A stretch of 64,000 bases of DNA from CAJQQY01 sp045106765 (lineage in GTDB: Bacteria; Bacteroidota; Bacteroidia; Chitinophagales; Saprospiraceae): NCBI GenBank assembly GCA_045106765.1, contig JBGCFD010000030.1, forward strand, positions 1-64,000, given 5' to 3'. Positions 55,684 through 64,000 of this stretch are shown in pieces. Numbering within the stretch: the stretch's first letter is position 1; every line of letters begins with the position of its first letter. Made by a program: the position numbers and the translations under genes. Below the pieces are notes generated by a model that was not told the DNA's origin, did no database searches, and saw only the letters and a program-made list of their open reading frames with translations.

Positions 55684-56281
55684 AATTTTTAATAATGCGC
55701 TGTTGGAGGCTTCAACGAAGTTTAATCAAAAAAAACTCTATGCTTGCATCGATGGATTAAAAGAAAAATAATATTGAAAAGTAGGAATGCAGATTGACGA
55801 TAATACTAAGCAAGAACAATCCATAGTAGTTTAATAACAATGTATTTACAAATTTAATCTAAAGAATTCCCCAATGCTTGCATCGGGTGCAACAGCAGCA
55901 ATGATATCTCATAAGTGAAAAAATCCCTCCACGACCAATTTTTTTCACCATATAGGCACATAGAAAACATAGGTGAAATTCTATGTTTTCTATGTGCCTA
56001 TGTGCCTATGTGGTGAAATTCTATATTGATATCTATGAAACTGTTTTTTTGATTCTCTGTCAGTTTGCTGCGGAGTAGTTCAATAAATCGTATTTTTAGT
56101 ATGGTTTGAAAAAATGGTATTTCAATATTTTTGTCTTAGAACTTATTTTAAAAAATCTAGCTAGAATTTATAACAATCACATATTTAAAACGTTCTAAAA
56201 AGTTAAATGAACAAATTGTCAACGAGTTAAAAAAGACCCTAAATAAAAGGTAATCTTTCTTTTCAAAAAATTAAAAAAAAC
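55684..56281. other. 598-bp spacer holding repeat copy 1
   Basis: Apart from the repeat at 55861-56080, I see no gene. A short GCTTGCATCGATGG near 55742 echoes the start of the repeat and may be a degraded partial copy. Confidence 0.4.
55861..56080. repeat. Copy 1 of a 210-220 bp intergenic repeat with a 30-bp hairpin
   Basis: The stretch is highly similar along its length to 61152-61362. It starts AAAGAATTCCCC, has a small hairpin-like CCCAATGCTTGCATCGGG, then a long hairpin: left arm 55943-55972, loop GTGAAATT, right arm 55981-56018 with an 8-nt duplication. It ends near GGAGTAGTT. The hairpin contains no frame and lies after the BamA-type gene. Confidence 0.8.
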
Positions 56282-57454
56282 ATGGGCTACAAAGGTATAA
56301 TAATAGCGGTGTTGATGAGTATAATGATATTCCTTTTAGGGAGTTGTTTTTTTCGATACAAAAAAGTGAATCTACCAGATAGAACGCTTGTCGAAAAAGT
56401 ATATGTAGATAGGCTGGATAACGGTAGCTATATGTTCCAATTTAATTCGAATGATACATTTACAGTTTATCAAGGATATTCGGTCGAAACTATTGATTGG
56501 GAAAAACCAGTAAGAACAGTTTCCGAAAGTACGGTTATTTTAAAAAACTATAATTTTGCCAAAAGATTTTTCTTTGGATTTAAAAATACAAAAGGAGAGA
56601 AGTTCGTAGCTTCAGAGCGATTAATCCCAATGGAAAATTCTTCCAACTTTAGAGACCTAGGAGGGATTCCAACAAAAGATGGTAGAGTAATAAAATGGGG
56701 AAAATTATATCGTTCTGGAAAACTAAATAAATTGGATAGTAAAGATTTGGACTATTTCAATACTTTAGGAATTAATACCATTGTAGACTTTAGAGATGAT
56801 GTAGAAGTAGTAAAAGATAAAACTCGATTTCCAACCAATCGAGAAATTAATAGAATTAGAACTCCAATAGGTGACCGTAGTGGAAATATGCAAGCCGAGC
56901 TCCGAAAGCAAATTAAGGGTGCTGATCAAAAAACTTTTAATAGCGAAAAATTTGTAGCAGATGTGATGCGAGAATTTATTGACACCTTTGCTTATCAATA
57001 CCAACCATTTTTAGATATTGTTACTGATGTGGATAAAGCGCCAGTTCTTTATCATTGTTCCGCAGGGAAGGATCGAACAGGATTAGGAACTGCTATTGTT
57101 TTAGGAATGCTTGGCGTAGAAAGAGAAGTGATTTTAGGAGATTTTATGATGTCCAATTATTATCGAAATAAAGATATCAATAAGACATTGCGAAAAACTT
57201 CTTTAGTTGCAAAACAGCGGGTAACTCAACCGTTGGTAGAAGTAAAAGAATCTTATTTGAGAGCTGCCTTTGAAGCGATTGATAATAAATATGGTAGTAT
57301 GGAAAATTTTCTAGAAAAGGAATATGGATATGATCAGAAAAAGTTAGAAATTTTTCGAAGTAAATATTTAATGTATAATGATAATAATGTTGAAACGATG
57401 GATAAATTAAAAGCCAAAAAAGTATTAGAAAAAACTAGAGATCAAAAAAATTAA
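56282..57454 (+). CDS. Tyrosine phosphatase-like lipoprotein
   Basis: A 390-residue exported protein with a lipoprotein signal (SIMIFLLGSCFFR). A short beta-rich region (about 35-115) precedes a Y_phosphatase3-type domain: NFRDLGGIPTKDGRVI, KLYRSGKL, DFRDDVEV, and the P-loop HCSAGKDRTGLG with the catalytic Cys near 261 and Arg near 266. It should act outside the cytoplasm on phosphotyrosine or a lipid/sugar phosphate. No kinase partner is adjacent. Confidence 0.85.
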   Translation: MGYKGIIIAVLMSIMIFLLGSCFFRYKKVNLPDRTLVEKVYVDRLDNGSYMFQFNSNDTFTVYQGYSVETIDWEKPVRTVSESTVILKNYNFAKRFFFGFKNTKGEKFVASERLIPMENSSNFRDLGGIPTKDGRVIKWGKLYRSGKLNKLDSKDLDYFNTLGINTIVDFRDDVEVVKDKTRFPTNREINRIRTPIGDRSGNMQAELRKQIKGADQKTFNSEKFVADVMREFIDTFAYQYQPFLDIVTDVDKAPVLYHCSAGKDRTGLGTAIVLGMLGVEREVILGDFMMSNYYRNKDINKTLRKTSLVAKQRVTQPLVEVKESYLRAAFEAIDNKYGSMENFLEKEYGYDQKKLEIFRSKYLMYNDNNVETMDKLKAKKVLEKTRDQKN

Positions 57455-57809
57455 ATTTCTGGTATTTACTTTTCTTTAGAAGACGAGAAAAAGAAATAGA
57501 GATGCATTTCAAAATGTATCTCTATTTTTTTTACCAACACAGGAATTGAATTATAAAATATTAGAAACTTTTCATTTTTAAAGTAAAATTGTTAATTTTA
57601 ATTTTAGAGAAAATAATAAAATACATTTCAGAAGGGAACTGCCTACCTATGGCAATGTTAATCTAATCCCTATTGGTTCATTAACCATAATTCTTAATTT
57701 AATTTTTGACTGAGTAAAATAAAATAAAGATCTGTTTGCGCAAGCAAGCACGATCACATTTTGTAATAAATTTTAATAAATCAATTTTTCAACCCCGTAA
57801 ATTAATAAA
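57455..57809. other. 355-bp spacer with a terminator
   Basis: The terminator at 57494-57532 is the only supported element. The rest shows no gene, promoter match or repeat. Confidence 0.4.
57494..57532 (+). terminator. Rho-independent terminator of the phosphatase-like gene
   Basis: AAATAGAGATGCATTT pairs with AAATGTATCTCTATTT (one G-T pair), followed by a long T-run, 40 bp past the stop. Confidence 0.85.
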
Positions 57810-58760
57810 ATGAAAAATTTTACGACCTCAACAATTCTAATGCTTTTAGCATCATCTCTCATTTTTTTCTTCGTAGGAAGGTATAGCGTTACTTCAAGTA
57901 TTCCTGATTCTGTAGCATCTACAACAAATAAAGATGTAATAACACCAAAAGGAGAAACTGATATAGTTGCCCCAATAGCAAACAATGACAATTCGGCTAA
58001 AAAAGCTGCTGAAGAAGCCTTAATTGCAGAAAAAGAAAAAGAGGCTGCAGATAAAAAAGCTGCGGAGGAAGAAGAGCTAGCTAAAAAAAGGAGAGTAGAA
58101 AATGCTTCATCAATTGATGCTCCGTCTACATTAGTCACTTCGAATAATTTGGCGAGAGTCAAAATGGGCATTAGTGATAAAAAAATTGCAGAAGTTTTAT
58201 CTGCAGTTTCTAAAATCATGGAAGATCAAAAACTAGCCTACGTAAGTAGTATGATGCAAGACTGTTCAGGTATTTTTCATCAGTTAAAAGATAGCTTGCA
58301 ATCTCGATTACCTTCTTTGGCAGCAGGAAGTCAATTTCAATATCCTACACCTCAGGTTGCTAGAAGCTCAAGACAAATTGCCGATTGGTACCATAAAAAT
58401 AATAACCTACTAATTGTTCAAGATCCAATAGCATCTCGTAATTCTATTCGTCCGGGTTCAGTTATGTTCTATGGAAAAGCAAATAGAACCTTTAAAAATA
58501 TTGATATTGATATGCTGACAGATAGAAATAATAATTACACTTCTAATGGTGCGATTCAACATATTGCAGTTGTTACAGCAGTAACGGTGGATACGGACGG
58601 AAATGTAATTGACTATACCATTATGCATGGAAGACGTCCTGGGAAAACGGCTCACCGATCAGGTAGTAAAGAAGTTCAAAGTAGAAATAAAACATTACCT
58701 GCTTTTGGTCATTGGAGTCAACAATGGGTAGGAATTGCAAATATGGCTACTCCTAAATAA
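57810..58760 (+). CDS. Membrane-anchored NlpC/P60-like protein
   Basis: A 316-residue protein with an N-terminal membrane helix (about 5-22), an Ala/Glu/Lys-rich coiled segment (64-96) and a C-terminal papain-like fold. C152 lies in MQDCSGIFHQL; GSVMFYGK matches the 'GDLVFF' strand; H251 is in IQHIAVVTAV; H273 is in IMHGRRPG. This order and spacing fit NlpC/P60 cysteine peptidases, which cut peptidoglycan stem peptides. The catalytic wording is loose, so the family call is moderate. Confidence 0.65.
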   Translation: MKNFTTSTILMLLASSLIFFFVGRYSVTSSIPDSVASTTNKDVITPKGETDIVAPIANNDNSAKKAAEEALIAEKEKEAADKKAAEEEELAKKRRVENASSIDAPSTLVTSNNLARVKMGISDKKIAEVLSAVSKIMEDQKLAYVSSMMQDCSGIFHQLKDSLQSRLPSLAAGSQFQYPTPQVARSSRQIADWYHKNNNLLIVQDPIASRNSIRPGSVMFYGKANRTFKNIDIDMLTDRNNNYTSNGAIQHIAVVTAVTVDTDGNVIDYTIMHGRRPGKTAHRSGSKEVQSRNKTLPAFGHWSQQWVGIANMATPK

Positions 58761-58790
58761 TAAATCTGACCCTAAGAATTTCTCAATAAA

Positions 58791-58831
58791 AAAATGCAGA
58801 ACAAATTGATTGTCAAGTTGTTTTGCATTTC
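58791..58831 (+). terminator. Terminator of the NlpC/P60-like gene
   Basis: AAATGCAGAACAA pairs with TTGTTTTGCATTT with one mismatch or wobble, about 30 bp past the stop, with a T-rich tail. Confidence 0.7.
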
Positions 58832-58986
58832 TTTTATAGAATCAATTAGGATAAAAGATAAACTAACCATTCCATTAAATTTAACCTATTTATTATTAGT
58901 TGTAATATTATTGATGTTTAAATCATTTCAAAATTAAATAAATTTTGAAGTGATTTAGAAGGTGATTTGTATTTTTAAAAATCAAT

Positions 58987-59148
58987 AAGTACCGAACCAT
59001 AATTATATTTAAGTGGAATTGAGAATTATTTTTTTTCTCTGACAAGGCAAAAAACGTAGTCATAGCCTTAGTTACGACGAGTATTTTAACGAAGACAGAG
59101 AAGAAAAGAAACTCAATTCGCTTAAAGATAATTTTGGTTCGGTACTTA
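58987..59148. mobile_element. MITE-like 162-bp palindromic element
   Basis: Terminal inverted repeats of about 54 bp are similar throughout: left from AAGTACCGAACCATAATTAT (58987), right ending ATAATTTTGGTTCGGTACTT (59148). The inner part carries a second small symmetry (CGTAGTCA...TACGACG). No transposase is encoded. Long terminal symmetry with no frame is typical of a MITE or a structured intergenic repeat; flanking target duplications are not clear. Confidence 0.55.
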
Positions 59149-59294
59149 ATATTATTTAACTTTATTCTTATTTTTATAAAGTGTATAATCAATAATACGA
59201 AACTGCCAATAAAAGATAAACCAAATTTTTTACCTACCGTTTTTTACATACCGTAATAACAAAAAGACCAATAAATTAACCTTATAATCAAACC

Positions 59295-61136
59295 ATGAAG
59301 AACATTAATATTCTTTTCGTACTCCTATTTACAATATCTACTAATTGTATTGGACAAGTCAGACCTGATTTAGTAACTGATTTTACTCCTGCTGAAAGAG
59401 CAACCCTTGTTGATTTGATGCAACAATATATTACTGCAGAAATTGTTGACTGGCATTGTAACCATATTAATTTAAGTGGAGAGGAAGATATTCATGATGA
59501 TTTTAACTTTATGCCATTCCATAGAGTCTATTTGGAAGGCATGGAAGATTTTTTCATTTTGCAAGGCCACCCTGAATTTGTTCCTCTTCCTAGTTGGGAT
59601 CCAACAACTCCAACTCCGACGGAATTTGAAGTTGTAGATGCTGATTGTATGGCAACAAATTGTACCATAAATGTTGGGAATGGTAACCCTTCAGAATATT
59701 GCAGTACTCCTGTGAATTGGGATCCCGACGAATCTCGGCCCAATTATTTAAATCTTCCAGTACAAAATGGATCTAATAATGACCTTTGCGATCATGACCA
59801 TTCACCTACAGAACCTGGGGAGGAAGATGAAGATGGGTTGAGTAGAAGATTGGAAGAACCTTATCATAACGAAGTTCATGAGGAAATGGGAGGAAATATG
59901 TTTTCTTTTGCTTCGCCAGCATCTCCAATTTTTTGGAACTGGCATGGTTACCTTGATGATATGTGGAAAGAATGGGAATGTAATTGTCCTCAATCAAATA
60001 CAGAAAATGTAGATTTATATATAAAGGATAATGCCTATGTTATGCTTAATTACAGAGACAGAGGGGAAGAACCAAATATTGACCAAGGGATCATGTCAAA
60101 TAGTCCTGATATTTGGGTTAGAAATCAGCAAGATGGATTCACAAATGCTACGAATGAAGATCCTGAATATATTAATTCAACCACTCCAGTATATGTTTAT
60201 GTAAGAGTTAGAAATAGAGGTTGTGACCCTTCTATTGGAAATGAAACTTTGTCATTGCATTGGGCAAAAGGTGCAACAGCGTTAACATGGCCAAGCTTTT
60301 GGGATGGTTCTACAACTGTACCTGAACTGATGGGAGATCTCATCAGCACTCAAAATATTAGTGTTACAAAAGCTCAAGGTTCGACAATTATGGAGTTTGA
60401 ATGGATTCCGCCAAATCCAGATGATTATAATGGAATTAATGGTGATCCACCACTTTTTTGTCTTTTAGCAAGACAAGTTTCAACTAACGATCCAATGACT
60501 TTTGCTGAAATTAGTGACATTGAAGATAATGTAAGAGATAATAATAATATTGCTTGGAAAAATGTAAACGTTCAAAATAGTTCAGCTCTTCCAATAGAGT
60601 TATCTTTTTTTTCGGGGGAAAGGATAAGAGATGATATTCAACTTTCTTGGCAAACTATTACTGAGATTCAAAATAAAGGATTTGAAATATATCGAAGTAG
60701 TATTAATCATCCTTGGGAAAAAATAGGTTGGGTAGATGGAAATGGGTCAAGCACTCAACAACACCTTTACACTTTTGAGGATATTCAACCTGTATATGGT
60801 ATTAATTATTATCGATTGAAACAAATTGACTTTGATGGTTCGGTTGAAAATTCAGAAATCGTTGCTGTTGAATATGATAAATCAGATTTAAAAATTCAGG
60901 TTTTTCCAAATCCATCAAATAGAAAATTCAATGTCCAAATTGATAATCCTTTTTATAAAAAAATGCAAATACGAATCAATGATAATTTGGGAAGGAAAGT
61001 TTGGGAAAGTGATTTGATTTTTGATGAACCAAACTGGCGTAAGGAACTAGAAATTGATAAAAATGGACTTTATTTTATTACTGTCGAACTTGGAAGTGAA
61101 ACTTATTACGAGCGAATAGTAATTCTGAATAATTAA
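59295..61136 (+). CDS. Tyrosinase-like type-3 copper protein with T9SS sorting domain
   Basis: A 613-residue exported protein (signal ends TNCIGQ). The first 225 residues carry a type-3 copper pattern: CuA with H54 or H57, H67 and H76 (H-x8-H, the last in FHRVYLEGMEDFF), CuB with H191 and H195 (PYHNEVHEEMGG) and H217 (FWNWHGYLDDMW). A beta-sandwich middle follows, and the C-terminal 80 residues form a type A T9SS sorting domain (VFPNPSNRKFNVQI, RIVILNN). It should be secreted and attached at the surface. It could oxidise phenols, including peptidyl Tyr. Acidic and Cys-rich inserts separate the copper sites. Confidence 0.8.
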   Translation: MKNINILFVLLFTISTNCIGQVRPDLVTDFTPAERATLVDLMQQYITAEIVDWHCNHINLSGEEDIHDDFNFMPFHRVYLEGMEDFFILQGHPEFVPLPSWDPTTPTPTEFEVVDADCMATNCTINVGNGNPSEYCSTPVNWDPDESRPNYLNLPVQNGSNNDLCDHDHSPTEPGEEDEDGLSRRLEEPYHNEVHEEMGGNMFSFASPASPIFWNWHGYLDDMWKEWECNCPQSNTENVDLYIKDNAYVMLNYRDRGEEPNIDQGIMSNSPDIWVRNQQDGFTNATNEDPEYINSTTPVYVYVRVRNRGCDPSIGNETLSLHWAKGATALTWPSFWDGSTTVPELMGDLISTQNISVTKAQGSTIMEFEWIPPNPDDYNGINGDPPLFCLLARQVSTNDPMTFAEISDIEDNVRDNNNIAWKNVNVQNSSALPIELSFFSGERIRDDIQLSWQTITEIQNKGFEIYRSSINHPWEKIGWVDGNGSSTQQHLYTFEDIQPVYGINYYRLKQIDFDGSVENSEIVAVEYDKSDLKIQVFPNPSNRKFNVQIDNPFYKKMQIRINDNLGRKVWESDLIFDEPNWRKELEIDKNGLYFITVELGSETYYERIVILNN

Positions 61137-61151
61137 ATTTTTATTTAAAAA

Positions 61152-61362
61152 AAAGAATTCCCCGATGCTTGTATCGGGTGCAACAGCAGTAATGATATCT
61201 CATAAGTGAAAAATTCCTCCACGACCAATTTTTTTCACCATATAGGTACATAGAAAACATAGAATTTCACCTATGTTTTCTATGTACCTATATGGTGAAA
61301 TTCTATATTGATATCTATGAAATTGTTTTTTTGATTCTCCATCAGTTTGCTACAGAGTAGTT
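61152..61362. repeat. Copy 2 of the 210-220 bp intergenic repeat with a 30-bp hairpin
   Basis: Similar to 55861-56080 from AAAGAATTCCCC to the GAGTAGTT end. A small hairpin CCCGATGCTTGTATCGGG comes first. The long hairpin has perfectly complementary 30-nt arms (61233-61262 and 61271-61300) around the loop AATTTCAC, which is the reverse complement of the loop in copy 1. It lies after the tyrosinase-like gene. Confidence 0.85.
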
Positions 61363-61384
61363 TAACTTTTAGATTTTATAAAGT

Positions 61385-61424
61385 AGAAAAGCCCTTCCTT
61401 TAAAAAAATAGGAAGGGCTTTTCT
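61385..61424. terminator. Bidirectional terminator between tyrosinase-like and FG-GAP genes
   Basis: AGAAAAGCCCTTCCT (61385-61399) pairs perfectly with AGGAAGGGCTTTTCT (61410-61424) with A- and T-runs on both sides, so it works for both convergent genes. Confidence 0.85.
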
Positions 61425-61446
61425 TTCTCATAAAAAACAAAATTTA

Positions 61447-64000
61447 TTACTCCACTTTCACTACTTTCCAAATTCCAAATCCACTCTCAGATTTTACTTC
61501 TAGCCAATAAACTCCAATTGGGAATTGCTCAAAAGAAATATTTTTCATCATTTCATTTTTGTCCAAATGTTTTTCCCAAATCATCATTCCCGTAGCATTC
61601 ACTAATCTCCAGTTTTGACTTTCTTTACTTTCATTTCCAATAATATTCAACTGTTCCGAAACGGGATTTGGGAATACTTTTACATTCTGAAAATCTAGCG
61701 AAATAGTATTGGTGAAAATTGAAACACTATAATTGACCAGACTATCACAGCCATTTTGAGCGATAAATAATTGAGAAAAAGTTGTATCCGTATTAATCAC
61801 AACTCCTTCGTAAATTGAACCAACTTCTACTTCCACAGAAGTATCAATTTCAATCGTTGGAATCACATCTACATAAATGAAGTGAATACTATCATACTCC
61901 ACAAAAATGGTTTCATTTTGAATCACCGTATCTATCCAATAAATATCATCTTGACAAACTTGGATATGTTCAACAGTTGAAACCACAGGTTTTTCAATAG
62001 TATGAAAAACAGTATTGGTAATAATCGGAGCGTTAAAGTCAAAATAAATATAGGCTGTATTTTCAATTACACTTCCAAAGGACACATCTGATTTTGGCGA
62101 AATAGAGTACTCAATGAAACCTTGTGACTCTGCCAAGTTGGTTGTGCTATCAGGTAATTCGATCGTTGCAAAAGTAATTTTTAATTCGCGCTCAGGATTT
62201 ATTTCATAAAAATAATCATGACTTCCGCTCCTCACATTTAGAGTAGCTAAATCCAAATGTTCCGAAATCGTATCTCGCAAGACTACCAAGAAAGCGGTAT
62301 CATTTCCTGTATTTTGAAAACGAATGGTATAGTCCAATTCCCAATTACGTTGAATGTTATTTTCCATACCGATACCAGTTGGAATCGCTCGTTTATCATT
62401 TGGATCATAAGATCCAAAAAATGGATTACAAGTAGATTCCGTAAATGGATTTCCATTCTCGGTTGGCAACCAATTCACCACCACATTATTAGCAAGGTCA
62501 TTACAACTTGGAATAATTACACTTGCTTCTTCAACAGCTGGATTGTTGGAACTTTGATCTGCCGCAAGTCTTAAACCCAACCCTTGAATAGGGTAGCTGA
62601 GTTCTTTAATTTCCATGATGCCCAATTGATAATCATCTGCCTCAAACAACATCACGATGTCATCATTGATAATCTCCACTCGATGTTGGGCTGACATTGA
62701 CATCGCACTAGTACCGATATTTTGTAAGGTGAAAAAGATACTATCATTCGCACAATAACCATCAACCGTTACTATCGAACCGTCCCAAAGACTGTCTGAC
62801 GGAGCACATAAATCATTAGGTAATATTTCAAAATTGATACAGGGTGCAGTAAAAAGTGCAACACTATCACACGTTGCCATGACATCTAAAGTGATTGTTT
62901 TACACTCATTAAATACCAAAGAGTCAATTTCAATTAAAATCGAATCAGCAGAAATCATGGTAAACGGATGCGAACTATTTTCAAAAGTAAGGAGTGGATC
63001 AATCGTGATTTGCAATTGTAGATTTTCTAAAGTTTCAATCCCGTAATTGCAAACTTCAATAGAAGAGGTACTTGTTTCACAAATTCTAAATCGTCCATTG
63101 TCTGTAATTTCCCAATCTAAAAATCCGCAATCACCATTAGGCTGCATATAGAAATCAGTCACAATTGTATCACCAATTCCAGGCATCACCACCAATGAGT
63201 CTTCGAAGCATGGGGTCCAATAATCTGATCTTGGAATTGCTGAAATTATCCATTCTCCAGAATCTATCGGTATCACATAATGTCCCGTTGAATCGGTAAA
63301 TGTTCCAACTTGATAAGCGCCTTGTTCCGCAATAATCATCCAATCATCTATTTTTATTTCGTCTACGTCAGTTGAACAATTTATCATGGTATCTGCGATC
63401 AAATCTCCAGTTAGCCAATGAGGATGAATAGCAACATTTTCAGTCCAATACAAGTGATAGATTTCTTTAAAAACAAAATCCAAATCACTATCACCATCCA
63501 TATCGGCTAAAACTTGCAATTTGGTAAAACCGTTGGTTGGACCAATCGGATCTTGATAATATTGAAAAGTAAAACTGCCAGAGTTATCCAAATTTTCTAA
63601 TACCTCTAATCCGCTAGTGCCTAAAAGAAGAATATCTATATCACCATCTAAATCAATATCTGATGTTTTAATTGAATAAAAATTAAAAGAATTACTTGCT
63701 GCAATAAAGGAGGGAACAGAAGTTTCAATTGATCCATTTTGATTAAAAATAATTTGAACGAAATCATCATCATCTCTATAGATAATATCTACAAATCCAT
63801 CTCCATTAAAATCCCCTGCCGTTAAATCATTGGTGTAACCCGCGACTATGACAACTGGATTAGTGAAATTTCCATTACCATCATTTGTAATATATTTCAA
63901 GTTAGTCGCTGACCCTTGTGTTTGAGAATTCCACAAGACATCTAAATCACCATCATTGTCTCCATCCAAAACCGTAAATTCATTCGATCCAAAAGTATTA
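61447..64000 (-). CDS. Large surface protein with FG-GAP/VCBS repeats, DUF7619 and T9SS domain (5' end outside window)
   Basis: The frame is open through the right edge; the apparent TTG start near 63969 is inside the gene, since the frame continues upstream. The visible 850 residues begin with Ca-binding-type repeats (DGDNDGDLDVL, GDFNGDGFVDI, DLDGDIDILLLG, DMDGDSDLDF), then beta-sandwich regions, then a DUF7619-type block (SYDPNDKRAIP, TIRFQNTGNDTAF, IYFDFNAPIITNT), and end in a T9SS sorting domain (VFPNPVSEQLNIIGN ... GIWKVVKVE). Such proteins are secreted by the type IX system and displayed on the cell surface, often for adhesion. The ligand is unknown. Confidence 0.85.
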   Translation of the reverse strand, partial: NTFGSNEFTVLDGDNDGDLDVLWNSQTQGSATNLKYITNDGNGNFTNPVVIVAGYTNDLTAGDFNGDGFVDIIYRDDDDFVQIIFNQNGSIETSVPSFIAASNSFNFYSIKTSDIDLDGDIDILLLGTSGLEVLENLDNSGSFTFQYYQDPIGPTNGFTKLQVLADMDGDSDLDFVFKEIYHLYWTENVAIHPHWLTGDLIADTMINCSTDVDEIKIDDWMIIAEQGAYQVGTFTDSTGHYVIPIDSGEWIISAIPRSDYWTPCFEDSLVVMPGIGDTIVTDFYMQPNGDCGFLDWEITDNGRFRICETSTSSIEVCNYGIETLENLQLQITIDPLLTFENSSHPFTMISADSILIEIDSLVFNECKTITLDVMATCDSVALFTAPCINFEILPNDLCAPSDSLWDGSIVTVDGYCANDSIFFTLQNIGTSAMSMSAQHRVEIINDDIVMLFEADDYQLGIMEIKELSYPIQGLGLRLAADQSSNNPAVEEASVIIPSCNDLANNVVVNWLPTENGNPFTESTCNPFFGSYDPNDKRAIPTGIGMENNIQRNWELDYTIRFQNTGNDTAFLVVLRDTISEHLDLATLNVRSGSHDYFYEINPERELKITFATIELPDSTTNLAESQGFIEYSISPKSDVSFGSVIENTAYIYFDFNAPIITNTVFHTIEKPVVSTVEHIQVCQDDIYWIDTVIQNETIFVEYDSIHFIYVDVIPTIEIDTSVEVEVGSIYEGVVINTDTTFSQLFIAQNGCDSLVNYSVSIFTNTISLDFQNVKVFPNPVSEQLNIIGNESKESQNWRLVNATGMMIWEKHLDKNEMMKNISFEQFPIGVYWLEVKSESGFGIWKVVKVE

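Noticed and set aside
57600..57720. tRNA-like or small RNA gene
   Set aside because: Short complementary words exist but no cloverleaf or T-loop signature could be drawn.
58923..59192. Minus-strand 89-codon frame
   Set aside because: It spans the palindromic MITE-like element, has low-complexity hydrophobic content and no usable start context.

Overview
The window looks like a chromosome segment from a Bacteroidota bacterium, most likely a Saprospiria-type lineage; the lineage is inference from gene content. The DNA is AT-rich. Several genes carry a -7 box of the form TAnnTTTG, and a perfect TTTG-N19-TAnnTTTG promoter precedes the mutA-like gene; this is the Bacteroidota promoter type. Other markers are T9SS C-terminal sorting domains, a TonB-dependent receptor with a carboxypeptidase-like N-terminus, and the families DUF5686, DUF4856, imelysin, HTTM and DUF7619. 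No rRNA, tRNA, CRISPR array, insertion sequence or prophage was recognised.

Layout. 1-5.4 kb: the 3' end of a LanB-like lantibiotic dehydratase, an oligopeptidase B gene split by a frameshift, a metallophosphoesterase and a MATE exporter. 5.4-14 kb: a small lipoprotein, a glycogen branching enzyme, a DUF5686 outer-membrane protein, a TlpA-like thioredoxin lipoprotein and purL. 14.3-19 kb is an accessory pocket with long spacers. It holds a 1007-residue protein that I read as an effector-associated domain (EAD11-like), a STAND-type P-loop NTPase and an array of pentatricopeptide-like (PPR) repeats, plus a Cys-rich lipoprotein. 19-25.3 kb: a short methylmalonyl-CoA mutase small subunit, a sodium/solute symporter, small exported proteins, and a membrane protein whose N-terminus is the same EAD11-like domain joined to a DUF1566 domain. 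25.7-31.8 kb: a giant alpha-2-macroglobulin lipoprotein. 32-38.5 kb: an apparent operon DUF4856 - imelysin - HTTM - TonB receptor - 58-residue Cys/Lys-rich protein, probably for iron or another metal. 38.5-48.2 kb is mostly housekeeping: quinone oxidoreductase, Mqo, DUF697/SHOCT, DUF429, pyrophosphatase, QueC and QueF (divergent), YchF and an AcpH-like protein. 48.3-55.7 kb: TamB followed by a BamA/TamA-family protein. 56.3-64 kb: a tyrosine-phosphatase-like lipoprotein, an NlpC/P60-like protein, a tyrosinase-like protein with a T9SS tail, and a large surface protein with FG-GAP repeats running off the right edge.

The most unusual content is the EAD11-STAND-PPR protein with a second EAD11-like protein about 7 kb away. 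This fits a conflict or immune-signalling system in which paired EADs couple an NTPase sensor to a partner, but the function is inferred from architecture only. A second notable signal is a 210-220 bp repeat (two copies near 56.0 and 61.3 kb) with a 30-bp hairpin whose 8-nt loop is in opposite orientation in the two copies and whose stem carries a compensatory change.
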